Source of the DNA: JBFMDN01 sp040753915
Lineage (GTDB): Bacteria > Desulfobacterota > Desulfomonilia > Desulfomonilales > Desulfomonilaceae
Direction: 5' to 3'
Length of the DNA: 22,352 nucleotides
Assembly (NCBI GenBank): GCA_040753915.1
Contig: JBFMDN010000084.1
Coordinates: 1-22,352, forward strand
Positions 14,501 through 22,341 of this stretch are shown piece after piece. Position 1 is the stretch's first letter, and the number at the start of each line of letters is the position of its first letter. The notes beneath the pieces are model-generated. The model did not search any database, was not told the DNA's origin, and saw only the letters and a list, made by a program, of their open reading frames with translations. A program made the position numbers and the translations under genes.

Positions 14501-15863
14501 TGTGGAGTTTTCGACCAAGGTGCTGGATGCTTTAGGCGAGATTCAGAAAGTAGCCAAACCCGAGAACTGGGAAGTCTTAAGACCGTATGCGGAAAAACTG
14601 CTCGGCATCGAAATCCCGTCAACTCAGGACGACGCCATTATTTCCGAACACAGGACCAAGCTGCGGCAACTGTTCGCCCAGGAAAAGGAGTCCTCCTCAC
14701 GGATAGCGAGTCGGGCTCAGAGCCTGTTTGACGCTCTCAAGTCAACTAATCCGTATGAAGCGGAACTAACGCAGGTCGCGAAACTCTTTGCCGCAAACAT
14801 AGAGGGCGGCGACGACATCCATCTCCTTTTGTACGCCCTCAAAGAGGCCATGGGGTATCAGGCCTTTGATACGAACATGGCGGCACCTGCCGAAGTCGAT
14901 GATCTTGCCAATCGACTGAAAAACTACAAAGACATTCGGGCGTTCCTTGATTACGAGACGGAGCTCCGGACCGCTCATGCCTACTGCGCCATTAACCTTG
15001 GGGATCAAAAAGAACTGGCTGAGGCTCGAAAGTCTATCGAAACCGTCCGAACCAAGCTTGGCAACCTGAAGGACTATATTGATTCCGACGTCAAGCTGAA
15101 GACTGAACTCGTTGGCCATTTCCCACCGGTCGAAGGGGAAAAGGACACGATTGCCTCGATGATCCGAGATTACTCATCCGTGTATCTGCCGATGCACGAA
15201 TCCGCGGTGAACAAAATTGATGGGAGCCGCAAGAAGATTCTGGATATCAGGCCGGGAGCCGATATCAAGGCCCTTGAAGTTCTTGACGGTATCACGGCAC
15301 TCCAACCCGCAAGCACGGACAAACTGATCGACCGCCTGACTCAGCTTAGCGGAGAGGTGTTCGAGTGTCCTTCGCCTTCGAGGGCTTCCGTCGAGGATCA
15401 CCTGCGCAGCGGCCCGCTACATGGATGCGGCCTGTCGTTTGTGAATGCGTCAACCCATGTGCAAACGGCAGACGGAGCCGCCAGAAAAGCCAGCCAGTTG
15501 CTCGACGAGGCGTTTCGGCGAAAGATGGATGTGTTCTTGAATCCTGCGGTGCGGGAACGTCTGGAGCAGGGCAAGTCTGAGCCTGCCATCTCAGGGCTCT
15601 TGGCATGTAAGACCACCGATGAACTGCGCGCATATTTTATAAAGGCGGTCCAGGAAACGCCTGATCTTGTGGACATCATTAACAAGTACCTCAAACGCAT
15701 CGTCGTGAAGAGGGTCAGAATGGCCGATTTCAAGCCCAAAACAGGCACCATCCAAAAAGATCAGGTTGGGAGTGTGGCGGAGGAATTCGGCCGCTTCCTG
15801 GAATCACAGTTCACCGGTAACGAGGGAGACGACGACTCCCTTCCAATGCTTCAGTTGGAATAG
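11526..15863 (+). CDS. brxC: BrxC/PglY-type BREX ATPase (DUF6079-like)
   Basis: This very large protein (1445 residues) is a P-loop ATPase of the BrxC/PglY type, the central AAA-like component of BREX. Walker A is in GYWIQAEFGSGKSHLL (FGSGKS, 94-99). Walker B is VLLVLDEVSLFM (about 299-310), followed by a polar-to-basic segment and VWTVCAAQQAI as a sensor-like strand (340-350). Residues about 860-900 (AVVNWVSNALQSDLAKIVKIVDNSYARGRV) begin the long helical C-terminal half. It is longer than typical BrxC (about 1200). A ribosome site (CGGAGGAATAACCC) lies in the end of the methyltransferase gene. pglZ starts 12 bases downstream. The DUF6079 label is from memory; BrxC-like ATPase is well supported by fold motifs, size and neighbours. 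Confidence 0.9.
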   Translation: MADDLFTTRQNLAEICTVPDKIISVYSLEKHVWADSNSEASRKARKPELQTIEEFQIDPVRPFLTDILRNMAAPWKRDRKDNPVGQGYWIQAEFGSGKSHLLCFLSALALGRKEAWDIVKKKEDASGRGKRESLYRFWEEGIEAKSGKGTKGIFVIVKTLVGAGSGTVGLTDKGRRLSEYILDAAKEQIQVELGKNISLYPVELLADRFITEDLERYRKDLAKFLRDPKFFDEDEFEEVDDFLRTIQQNKTPEYKRSCGNKLWRFYTEYLKVQPQIAAETEDILTHMTETILAEGYSGVLLVLDEVSLFMKNRDEDQRTDDEKTLVVLCNRLAKIHNLPVWTVCAAQQAIESKMGVKNIIADDRLKLVKLLEEDKDYYDIVLARVREIKVPAAISNYYLHYKRGFTWPNSIGESDFRHFFPFHKPAIEVLRAITYELTTTRSAIHFMHQTLKHQIKNKGCELIRLWELFDEAVRYEEDPSGVHAGLVAIKTKRETDYRAYEACKRQIDGLTKGYLKVHRDKAVKVIQTLFLYHISRTRQQGITPEEIANSVLIERDADANPDENNQHYETIADNLKKELRQIVQAFDEEKRPRYRFDPVFSGVDPRDEFSKARDEAESNEAMQKEAWDHLLALDEWPVRTRQMTIDLSSGVRSTFRDIAPFIAPWEDKGAVRSGDQNLDVVWQGRQITGRVGMRDLGRMFSDSQALPPIESDQTDFDFAVYIGTRHVADASIRKLIERRNDPRVLLWTPAELTQEERDRLIDFAAYRKLISDWQGKETEDAVAVVNWVSNALQSDLAKIVKIVDNSYARGRVDALNNTQMEFRVAGELAAILTPLVDRVLTAAYVSRDIKFDPPFVFRKEEGVKVINGIVKAGRIPKGAKPNQNISAAQNFGFGLNIMKKSAEKELDVSGNTYVQDMWAFIDDKLTDDGQTMKVDTLYKNFMGIGGPKDYGLTRRMVQIYLLCLVRDGRVRVTVGAKAGLAIPMLDYSNIADVEFSTKVLDALGEIQKVAKPENWEVLRPYAEKLLGIEIPSTQDDAIISEHRTKLRQLFAQEKESSSRIASRAQSLFDALKSTNPYEAELTQVAKLFAANIEGGDDIHLLLYALKEAMGYQAFDTNMAAPAEVDDLANRLKNYKDIRAFLDYETELRTAHAYCAINLGDQKELAEARKSIETVRTKLGNLKDYIDSDVKLKTELVGHFPPVEGEKDTIASMIRDYSSVYLPMHESAVNKIDGSRKKILDIRPGADIKALEVLDGITALQPASTDKLIDRLTQLSGEVFECPSPSRASVEDHLRSGPLHGCGLSFVNASTHVQTADGAARKASQLLDEAFRRKMDVFLNPAVRERLEQGKSEPAISGLLACKTTDELRAYFIKAVQETPDLVDIINKYLKRIVVKRVRMADFKPKTGTIQKDQVGSVAEEFGRFLESQFTGNEGDDDSLPMLQLE

Positions 15864-15875
15864 GAGGCTGCGTCG

Positions 15876-18788
15876 ATGCTTTCAAGCTGGGTCATCGAAA
15901 AATTGGAGGCATTGAAGGATGAGCAAATTCTGCTTGTCCAGGATTCGCTTCGCCTTCTTCCTGAAGCCGACGGCGCTGTCCACCGGTTCGCGAACGAGAG
16001 CGGCTTCACGGTCATCATCGCCTCCACAAACCTCGTCTTCAGGGAACTCTTTGAAAAGGCAACCGTTTCAAAAGAGACAAAGAAGCTGCTGCTTATAGAT
16101 CGTGCTCCGGCCCGAAGGAGGGCTCCTGCGTCCCTGACAAAAGCGCCTCCCCCCTTCTATCCGGATCTTCTTGCCAGAACAGCGGATACAGCGCGGATCG
16201 ACATTAGCCTTCGGCAGTTTCTTATCGAAAAGACCGGGGACCCTAACTGGCCTCAAGAGGCGAATGATCCGCGGTTTGCGAGACTGATTACGGGCTCTAT
16301 CGACGCTGTGCTGAAGGCACACGCGAGCCTGCGGGTGGCTCATCCAACCAGGTTCACGGATCACGATTTCAAGACCATTGTCGCCTATTCGGCATTGGGC
16401 GTTCCAGAAGCGGCTTTCAAGCGGCCTGAGGCAAGAATCTACTGGCGTATCGCACTTATCGGGTATCCTGCTCTCGAAGAGCTCGATTCACTTGCCCCGG
16501 AAGTGGCGCGTTCCATCCGTGACGAACTGCGCAGCGCACCGGCTCCATTCTGTTGGTTTGCGGACTCGCCGCCGGAGTTGATTGTCAGGGCTTTCTATCT
16601 CTCGACGATATTGTCCCAGCACATTGAGCACTGGAAGCTTCTGCTGACAAGCATTGATCCGGACCTCAAGGCTTTCAGCGAGATGGATACATCGTTGATT
16701 GGCGAGGCCGCACCCGAACTTGTGTCGATTGATCCCCATAGGGCTGACCGTGACCTTCTGGAAGTCGAGGCGTCGCTTTCTAAGGACATGCTCAACCTTA
16801 TCCTTCTCGACCAACTGAAACTTATCACGAACGGACGCTTTGCAGAGGTTATCGAGAGCGAGCATTATTCCGTCCTTATTCGTTCCTTGGCCCTTTTAGT
16901 TGGTCTGGACAGTCTACTTTCCGACACCCCGCCCCTCGCTGCCCATGAGAAACTCGGTCAGGTGCTGTTTGCGGAAGCAGATGGCAAAAAAGACCTGTTT
17001 ATCGAACAACGACCATCGCAAGCCTGGGAGAACCTAAAGGCGGCATATCGTCTGGTGCGATCAATACGTGATATCCGGGATGCCTTGGATGTCGCCGTTA
17101 AGAATCTGAGTGTGAAACCAGTCTCTGAGTTGACTTTCAAGTGGTTCCGAGCCTTATGGAATGATCGTCGTGTCAACCGCTTGGAGTTCTACCTGTCTGC
17201 TCTGGAGCGACTGGTGTTTAGTATGGATTTTCTCCCGCGTTCGGCGAACGACCTGCCACCAGCGTTTCTGGCAGCACAGGAACGGATTAGAGAACGCGTA
17301 GGCAAGCTCCGGGACGAGATTCAAAAGACGCTTTCAGTTTTGAATGTCCGATACCAGGAACTGGTGGCCACACAATACAAATCATGGGTTGCTTCGGATT
17401 CAACTGAAGTAAGGTTGACCAGCCAGTTCTTGCGGCGCTGCGTAAAGCCCAATTGGGACCCACAAAGCGAGAAGGCAGTGGTGTTTGTGTTCGACGGCAT
17501 GCGTTACGACATATGGGACGAGTTGGTCAGGCCCATTTTTGAGGATCGCATGGAGATCATCGCGGATTACCCGGCCACGTCCCTCTTACCTTCAGAAACT
17601 CATATCAGCAGAAAAGCCATTTTTGCAGGGACCTTCCCCGAGTCCTTCGACACTAGACGCGGCGAGGACGCTCTGCTTAAAGAGGCTATGCAACGAGAAT
17701 TCGGGTATGCAGGGGAAGTTGAAGTCGTGGCCCCCGATGGCATGGGAACAGGCGAGACCGTCCGATATCGCGCAGGCAATATCGATTTTTTCATATTCGA
17801 ACTCTGTGACAAGGAGCTCCATAAGATTCCCGTGAAAACGCTGCCTGATGGACGGTGCGTTCCTGGCCGCCCGCTGGCGTTCATCTATCAGCAGCATATC
17901 AAGGACATCATCGACACCGAGGTTATGGCCATTATTCGTGGCCTAACACCCGATACCAAGGTGTTTGTGGTTGCCGACCATGGATTTGCTGCTATCGGTC
18001 GCGAGCGCATCCAAGTTGATCTTCCGTGGCTGAATGAGCCCAATGATTGTTTTTATCTGAACGCATGGCTCAGGCAGACACTCGGCACCGTGGGTGCGCC
18101 TCGAAAGGTACGCGATAACGTTTTGGAGTTTTCGGTCAGCGATCTGCGGATGCCTGATTCGGGAGAGGCGTATGACGACCGGGCCACAAGACAAAGTTGG
18201 CAAAAGAAGTTTGAATCGATCATTTTTCCCAAAACGGGCTATGCCTTGGCTCGGCCAAAGGCCAACTTCAATCCTGATGCGTATTCGCACGGCGGGATTT
18301 CGATCCAGGAAATGCTTGTGCCAATGCTTGCCATGCGAGTGAAAACGCCGGAGGAAGGCTTGCTGGTTCTTGGTTCAATTACCGGGCCCGCGGAACTCAT
18401 TGAAGGGGAAGAAGCCGAGTTTAAGATGCCCGTTGAGCTTACGGAATCTCATAAACATAGGGAGCTTCGAATAGAGGTACAAGCCGTCTATCAGAACAAG
18501 GAATCAACACCAGCCCTGTCTTCATTAGTTCAATATGTCGCTGCCGCTGGAGGAGAAGTCGTCTTCCGGTTTGTGCCTGATGCGACCGACGCTTCGGACG
18601 AAGAACGTAAAACAGGCATTATGGAGAGGACGCTGAGGATCAGCGTTACCTATCGTGAGGCGCAGCGAATGGTGAGAAAGGCGCGATCCATTCGCTTCTC
18701 TATGCGCCTGAATTCTGAAAAGATCATCCGCCGCGTACCAGCGCATCTTGGGAAAATACTCGGCTTGACGCCAAGGAGCATGAAGTGA
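15876..18788 (+). CDS. pglZ: PglZ, alkaline-phosphatase-superfamily BREX protein
   Basis: This 970-residue protein carries the PglZ domain in its second half. VVFVFDGMRYD has the first metal ligand D540; PATSLLPSETHISRKAIFAG (566-585) holds the likely Ser/Thr nucleophile region; VVADHGF gives D701/H702; YSHGGISIQEMLVPM gives H805. This order is that of PglZ relatives of alkaline phosphatases and nucleotide pyrophosphatases. The N-terminal 530 residues are a helical extension that may contact BrxC. A good ribosome site (TAGGAGGC, 15861-15868) precedes ATG 15876. PglZ is the signature gene of BREX and works with the methyltransferase and BrxC; its true substrate is unresolved. Its stop overlaps the start of a 32-residue micro-ORF (TGATG, 18786-18790). 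Confidence 0.95.
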   Translation: MLSSWVIEKLEALKDEQILLVQDSLRLLPEADGAVHRFANESGFTVIIASTNLVFRELFEKATVSKETKKLLLIDRAPARRRAPASLTKAPPPFYPDLLARTADTARIDISLRQFLIEKTGDPNWPQEANDPRFARLITGSIDAVLKAHASLRVAHPTRFTDHDFKTIVAYSALGVPEAAFKRPEARIYWRIALIGYPALEELDSLAPEVARSIRDELRSAPAPFCWFADSPPELIVRAFYLSTILSQHIEHWKLLLTSIDPDLKAFSEMDTSLIGEAAPELVSIDPHRADRDLLEVEASLSKDMLNLILLDQLKLITNGRFAEVIESEHYSVLIRSLALLVGLDSLLSDTPPLAAHEKLGQVLFAEADGKKDLFIEQRPSQAWENLKAAYRLVRSIRDIRDALDVAVKNLSVKPVSELTFKWFRALWNDRRVNRLEFYLSALERLVFSMDFLPRSANDLPPAFLAAQERIRERVGKLRDEIQKTLSVLNVRYQELVATQYKSWVASDSTEVRLTSQFLRRCVKPNWDPQSEKAVVFVFDGMRYDIWDELVRPIFEDRMEIIADYPATSLLPSETHISRKAIFAGTFPESFDTRRGEDALLKEAMQREFGYAGEVEVVAPDGMGTGETVRYRAGNIDFFIFELCDKELHKIPVKTLPDGRCVPGRPLAFIYQQHIKDIIDTEVMAIIRGLTPDTKVFVVADHGFAAIGRERIQVDLPWLNEPNDCFYLNAWLRQTLGTVGAPRKVRDNVLEFSVSDLRMPDSGEAYDDRATRQSWQKKFESIIFPKTGYALARPKANFNPDAYSHGGISIQEMLVPMLAMRVKTPEEGLLVLGSITGPAELIEGEEAEFKMPVELTESHKHRELRIEVQAVYQNKESTPALSSLVQYVAAAGGEVVFRFVPDATDASDEERKTGIMERTLRISVTYREAQRMVRKARSIRFSMRLNSEKIIRRVPAHLGKILGLTPRSMK

Positions 18789-18886
18789 TGCCGGATTTCA
18801 AAATGCCACCCATATCGGCATGCCCGGCATGCTACCGAAAATCGGTCCTGGCGCTTCTTATGTCGTGGGTGGAGGACTGCGGATGA
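18788..18886 (+). CDS. CxxC micro-ORF linking pglZ and brxL
   Basis: An open frame of 32 codons fits exactly between pglZ and brxL. Its ATG overlaps the pglZ stop (TGATG) and its TGA overlaps the brxL start (ATGA, 18883-18886). It has a Shine-Dalgarno (AGGAG at 18774-18778). It reads MPDFKMPPISACPACYRKSV and continues with a short hydrophobic LALLM segment and VEDCG. Three cysteines, two in CPAC, suggest metal binding. It could be a true BREX micro-protein, or only a translational coupler that carries ribosomes from pglZ to brxL. I recognise no family. Confidence 0.5.
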   Translation: MPDFKMPPISACPACYRKSVLALLMSWVEDCG

Positions 18887-20931
18887 ACCTAAAGCTCAAA
18901 GAGGTCTTCAGAGGCAAGGTCGTCAACAAGGCTCATACGATTAACACGGGTGTTGACGAGTTTCCTCGCTATGTTCTGGAGTACCTTATCGACAACTACT
19001 GCTCCGAGGATACCTTCCACGAGGACATGGAAAAGGTCGTCAGAAGGTTGAAAGAGACTTTCGTCTACGGTGCGGAGGCTGAGAAGATCAGGCATTACAT
19101 CCGGGAAAACCGCAGCCATTCCGTGATCGCAAGTCTGGAGGCTCGACTGGTAGAAACGGAGGATAAGTATTGGGGGACGATTTCCGCCATCAACGAGAAT
19201 TTTGTAAACATACCGGAGAGCATCGTCCGTCAATATCCCATGCTGCTCTCGGGCGGGATGTGGGGCACTATCGATCTGACGTACGACGAGACAGAAATAC
19301 ACAATAAAAAAATCAGACCCTTTAAAATCACAGCATTTACGCCCTTTCAGGTGAGCGTTATCAATCTGGATGAGTTCATAGAACGTCGCAGGGAGTTTTC
19401 CACTGAAGAGTGGATCGATGTTTTGGTGAATTCCTGTGGCCTGGACCCGGAGGGGATGACCCGGCGACAGAAGTTGCTCTACCTATGCCGCTGCATTCCC
19501 CTCGTGGAAACCAACGTCAACATGGTGGAACTCGCACCTCGGGAAACCGGCAAGACGTATCTTTATCGTAATATCTCATATTACGCCCATGTGCTGTCTG
19601 GCGGCAAAGCAACTCCAGCCCAGCTTTTCATTAATCTGAATAACGGAAGGATTGGCGAGGTCGGTGTTCGGGATGCTGTTGTGTTCGATGAGATCGCAAA
19701 CACCGATTTCACGGACCCGAGGTCTTTCGTGAGTATCATGCAAGGCTACATGCAGGATGCAAAATTCAGCAGAGGAAAAAAAGAAATTCTGGCCTTCGCC
19801 AGTCTAGTGTTTGTGGGTAACCTAGACGTTCAAGGTGAGCTGCCACACGAGAAATACTATCATCTCTTTGAGCCACTACCCGATTTCCTGCAGGTGATTG
19901 CGTTTCTGGACCGAATCCATGGCTACCTGCCTGGTTGGGAAATCCCGAAATTAGCACCCAACAGTTACTCGAAGGATTATGGGTTCATCACGGATTATTT
20001 TTGCGAAATTATGCACGAGCTCCGGCGAGTTGACCTGCTGGGCGCGGTTCGCTCGCGCTTTGAGGTAGTGGATCACGCCCGAAGGACTCACGGTGTTTCG
20101 GGCCGAGACCAACGTGCAGTGATGAAGACCACATCAGGGTTATTGAAGCTGCTGCATCCTGACGGCCGGGTTTCCGACGAGGAACTTCAAGACATCCTCA
20201 GCTTGTCCTGCGAACTACGGCAACGGGTAAGGGACCAGCTTCATTTGATTGCTCCTGGAGAGTATGACCGTATTTCTCTGGGGGCCTTGATGAAACAGTC
20301 TGGAAGGCAGGTGGTGCCCGAGCTTCCGGACAGCAAACGGGTGCAACGTGTGGCGCTCCCTGAGAAACCGTCAGTGGGCGAAGTCGTTGGTCTGGCTGTT
20401 GAGGGAGACCACGGTTGTATCTTGCATTTTGAAATGCAGGCGACCAAAGGGTCCGGCCGTATCGTACCGCTTGGGTCTATACAACGGGTCATGCGAGAAA
20501 GCATCGAAGCAGCGGCACAATACATCCGGGCTAAGCATGAGGACCTTGGGATAACTGCCGAATGGCGAAAGAGCTTCGATGTAGCTGTCTTGGCGACCTT
20601 TATGGGTGTACCCAAGGAGGGGCCATCCGCCGGCATCACAATCGTGACCGGCATTGTTTCGGCCTTGAAAAAGGTCCCCGTGCGAAACGACCTCGCCATG
20701 ACAGGTGAGATTACGATTATGGGCAAAGTCCTGCCGGTGGGCGGTATTCAACAGAAGGTCCGCGCTGCCTACGACGCTGGAGTCAAAGAGGTTCTTTTGC
20801 CCGCTGATAATTTGAAGGAGGCGGAGGCATTACCCTCCTACGTGCTCGACGGTATCAAGCTGACGCCGGTAACAACAATAGAAGAGGTGCTTGCGAATTC
20901 ATTTGCTTCTGTCGCAGAAAAGGAATCTTGA
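18883..20931 (+). CDS. brxL: BrxL, AAA+ / Lon-protease-domain BREX protein
   Basis: This 682-residue protein (MNLKLKEVFRGKVVNKAHTINTGVDEFPRYVLEYLID) is BrxL, the last core gene of type 1 and type 4 BREX. It has an N-terminal DNA-binding region, a AAA+ core with Walker A APRETGKT (K224) and Walker B VVFDEIAN (D269/E270), a sensor-like VFVGNLD, and a C-terminal Lon-type domain (from about residue 500). The Lon dyad looks intact: Ser582 in PKEGPSAGI and Lys625 in GGIQQKV, 43 residues apart as in Lon. Length is close to typical BrxL (about 680). ATG 18883 is chosen for its GGAGGA six bases upstream and the family N-terminus; a longer frame from 18820 adds 21 unrelated residues. BrxL is a DNA-binding motor rather than a proven protease. 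Confidence 0.95.
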   Translation: MNLKLKEVFRGKVVNKAHTINTGVDEFPRYVLEYLIDNYCSEDTFHEDMEKVVRRLKETFVYGAEAEKIRHYIRENRSHSVIASLEARLVETEDKYWGTISAINENFVNIPESIVRQYPMLLSGGMWGTIDLTYDETEIHNKKIRPFKITAFTPFQVSVINLDEFIERRREFSTEEWIDVLVNSCGLDPEGMTRRQKLLYLCRCIPLVETNVNMVELAPRETGKTYLYRNISYYAHVLSGGKATPAQLFINLNNGRIGEVGVRDAVVFDEIANTDFTDPRSFVSIMQGYMQDAKFSRGKKEILAFASLVFVGNLDVQGELPHEKYYHLFEPLPDFLQVIAFLDRIHGYLPGWEIPKLAPNSYSKDYGFITDYFCEIMHELRRVDLLGAVRSRFEVVDHARRTHGVSGRDQRAVMKTTSGLLKLLHPDGRVSDEELQDILSLSCELRQRVRDQLHLIAPGEYDRISLGALMKQSGRQVVPELPDSKRVQRVALPEKPSVGEVVGLAVEGDHGCILHFEMQATKGSGRIVPLGSIQRVMRESIEAAAQYIRAKHEDLGITAEWRKSFDVAVLATFMGVPKEGPSAGITIVTGIVSALKKVPVRNDLAMTGEITIMGKVLPVGGIQQKVRAAYDAGVKEVLLPADNLKEAEALPSYVLDGIKLTPVTTIEEVLANSFASVAEKES

Positions 20932-20939
20932 AAGAACCC

Positions 20940-21044
20940 ATGGGGCGAAAAATGCCGAAAAAACGAGAGGCTGCTCAACCAGAGATTGTCCAAATGGCCA
21001 CAGGTCTGGAATGCGAGCTACTCCTGTACAAAGGAGCGCCATGA
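20940..21044 (+). CDS. 34-residue micro-ORF between brxL and the second methyltransferase
   Basis: Open frame MGRKMPKKREAAQPEIVQMA and on, 34 codons, starting nine bases after the brxL stop. Its TGA overlaps the ATG of the next gene (ATGA, 21041-21044). The N-terminus is basic. The upstream ribosome site is weak. The stop/start overlap is what makes it credible, either as a small protein or as a coupling leader. No family recognised. Confidence 0.35.
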   Translation: MGRKMPKKREAAQPEIVQMATGLECELLLYKGAP

Positions 21045-22144
21045 CCGTGTTCCAGCGCGCCTCTCAAGCAACGCATTCTCTTGAGGGCTTGAAGCGCCCA
21101 GAGAGCTTCACCGCCTTCCCCGAACATACATTGTTGGAGTCGGGCAAGGTCCCCATTGCCGAGATCGCCGAGCTCGCTCTTCGTGAAGGTCAGTGCACCA
21201 ATCCGATCTACCGTGTCCACCGCTGGTTTGCACGGCGTCTTGGCTCACAGTTCAGGGCTATCTTGACAGGCCTGTCCTTGAAGCCCGAGGAAGCCGGCCG
21301 GTTCTGGGACCTGTATCTCGGAGACCTGTCTCTGGATGGCGCGGTCGTACTCGATCCCTTCGTGGGCGGAGGCACCAGCCTCGTCGAAGCCGAGCGTTGT
21401 GGTGCCCGCGTGATTGGGTACGACATCGATCCGGTTGCCACATTCATCACGCGATTCGAGCTTGAAACAGCTTCTTATGATCCTTCGTCACCGGAGATTG
21501 CGGCTCTCTGCGAAATGGTGTCCGCACAGATTAGTCCTTTTCACCGGACAACCGTTCCAGGTACAGGCGAACGTGTGGTTCTCCATCATTTCTGGGTTGA
21601 GTGTCGAACCTGCGAAGCCTGCGGAAAGACCTTTGAAATTCATCCCCATTACCAGTTGGCGTACAGTAAGGAAAAAGCTCTCCAGTGGGTATTCTGCAAG
21701 AGCTGCCATGAGGTCTCGGAGATTCCTATTGTCCGCAAGGAAATCCGATGCGGATGCGGGACGCGCACCCGCATCGCACAAGGGACCCTTGACCAGGGAA
21801 AGGTCAGATGCCCAGGGTGCGGTGACATGTCGGGACTTGGCGAGCGTGGAGATGCGCCAACGCGGCCTGAATGGCGGCTCTTCGCACAGGAATATCTTGA
21901 AGAGACTCCAACCGGTGTCACACGCCACTTCAAAGCGGCGAGCAAAGGCGACCGTATTCGCTACGGTCGGGCGCGCAGTCTTCTGGAGGATGTTGAAAGG
22001 GCCGACGGTGGCTTCGCACCCAGCCGCGCCATTCCGGCAGACGGTCGGTCCGACGCGCGGCCACTGATCCACGGCTTCACCCGATACCGCGATCTCTTCA
22101 ACGACCGTCAACTGGACTTCGACTTCCGGGGACACCATACATAA
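21041..22144 (+). pseudogene. Second Zn-ribbon DNA methyltransferase, truncated before its DPPY motif
   Basis: The surviving 367 residues read GQCTNPIYRVHRWFARRLGSQFRAIL (50-75, DUF1156/COG1743-like N-terminal signature), motif I LDPFVGGGTSLVEAE (104-118), GYDIDPVA (127-133) and Zn-ribbon cysteines (CRTCEAC, 188-194; CKSC, 219-222; CGC, 237-239; CPGC, 257-260). The frame runs through LIHGFTRYRDLFNDRQL and then ends within nine unrelated residues (DFDFRGHHT). Related enzymes continue for several hundred residues with the catalytic DPPY motif, absent here. The break falls at the RAYT junction (about 22111-22130). ATG 21041 has GGAG five bases upstream and overlaps the stop of the preceding micro-ORF. 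It is probably inactive unless the rest is supplied elsewhere. Confidence 0.8.
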
Positions 22145-22233
22145 TACGGGACTCTGATGAGATTTCGTGGTAATCTCAGATCATGGCTAGATTGGCACGC
22201 GTGGTAGCTCCGGGAGTGCCACATCACTGACCT
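22111..22233 (+). mobile_element. RAYT (REP-associated tyrosine transposase) 5' relic
   Basis: After the break in the methyltransferase comes TTCCGGGGACACCATAC, which I recognise as a frequent upstream sequence of RAYT/Y1 transposase genes. A hairpin TGAGATT-N7-AATCTCA (22158-22178) follows, then ATG 22183 encoding MARLARVVAPGVPHH, the typical RAYT N-terminus (normally followed by (I/V)TQRGNRRQ). A stop at 22228-22230, equivalent to loss of one G in CACGTGACC, ends the frame, and the downstream sequence no longer resembles RAYT. This is a truncated copy without the HUH/Y1 catalytic residues. Confidence 0.75.
22158..22178. repeat. Hairpin preceding the RAYT relic
   Basis: A perfect 7-base stem (TGAGATT/AATCTCA) with a 7-base loop lies four bases before the relic's ATG. 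RAYT enzymes act on REP hairpins, so this could be a REP-like substrate or a transcription-shielding hairpin of the element. Confidence 0.45.
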
Positions 22234-22262
22234 TCCGCACCATTTTTCTTGTGGTTGGGTGA

Positions 22263-22287
22263 TTTTTTCGGGGATGGCCCCAAAAAA
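22263..22287. terminator. Bidirectional terminator-like hairpin
   Basis: TTTTTT-C-GGGG-ATGG-CCCC-AAAAAA gives a short G/C stem flanked by T- and A-runs. It could stop transcription on either strand after the truncated BREX operon. The stem is short, so strength is uncertain. Confidence 0.4.
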
Positions 22288-22341
22288 GACGCGACAAGCG
22301 AGAAGTTTTCCGGCAAATTAGGCGGCTCAGGGAGGTGGGCG

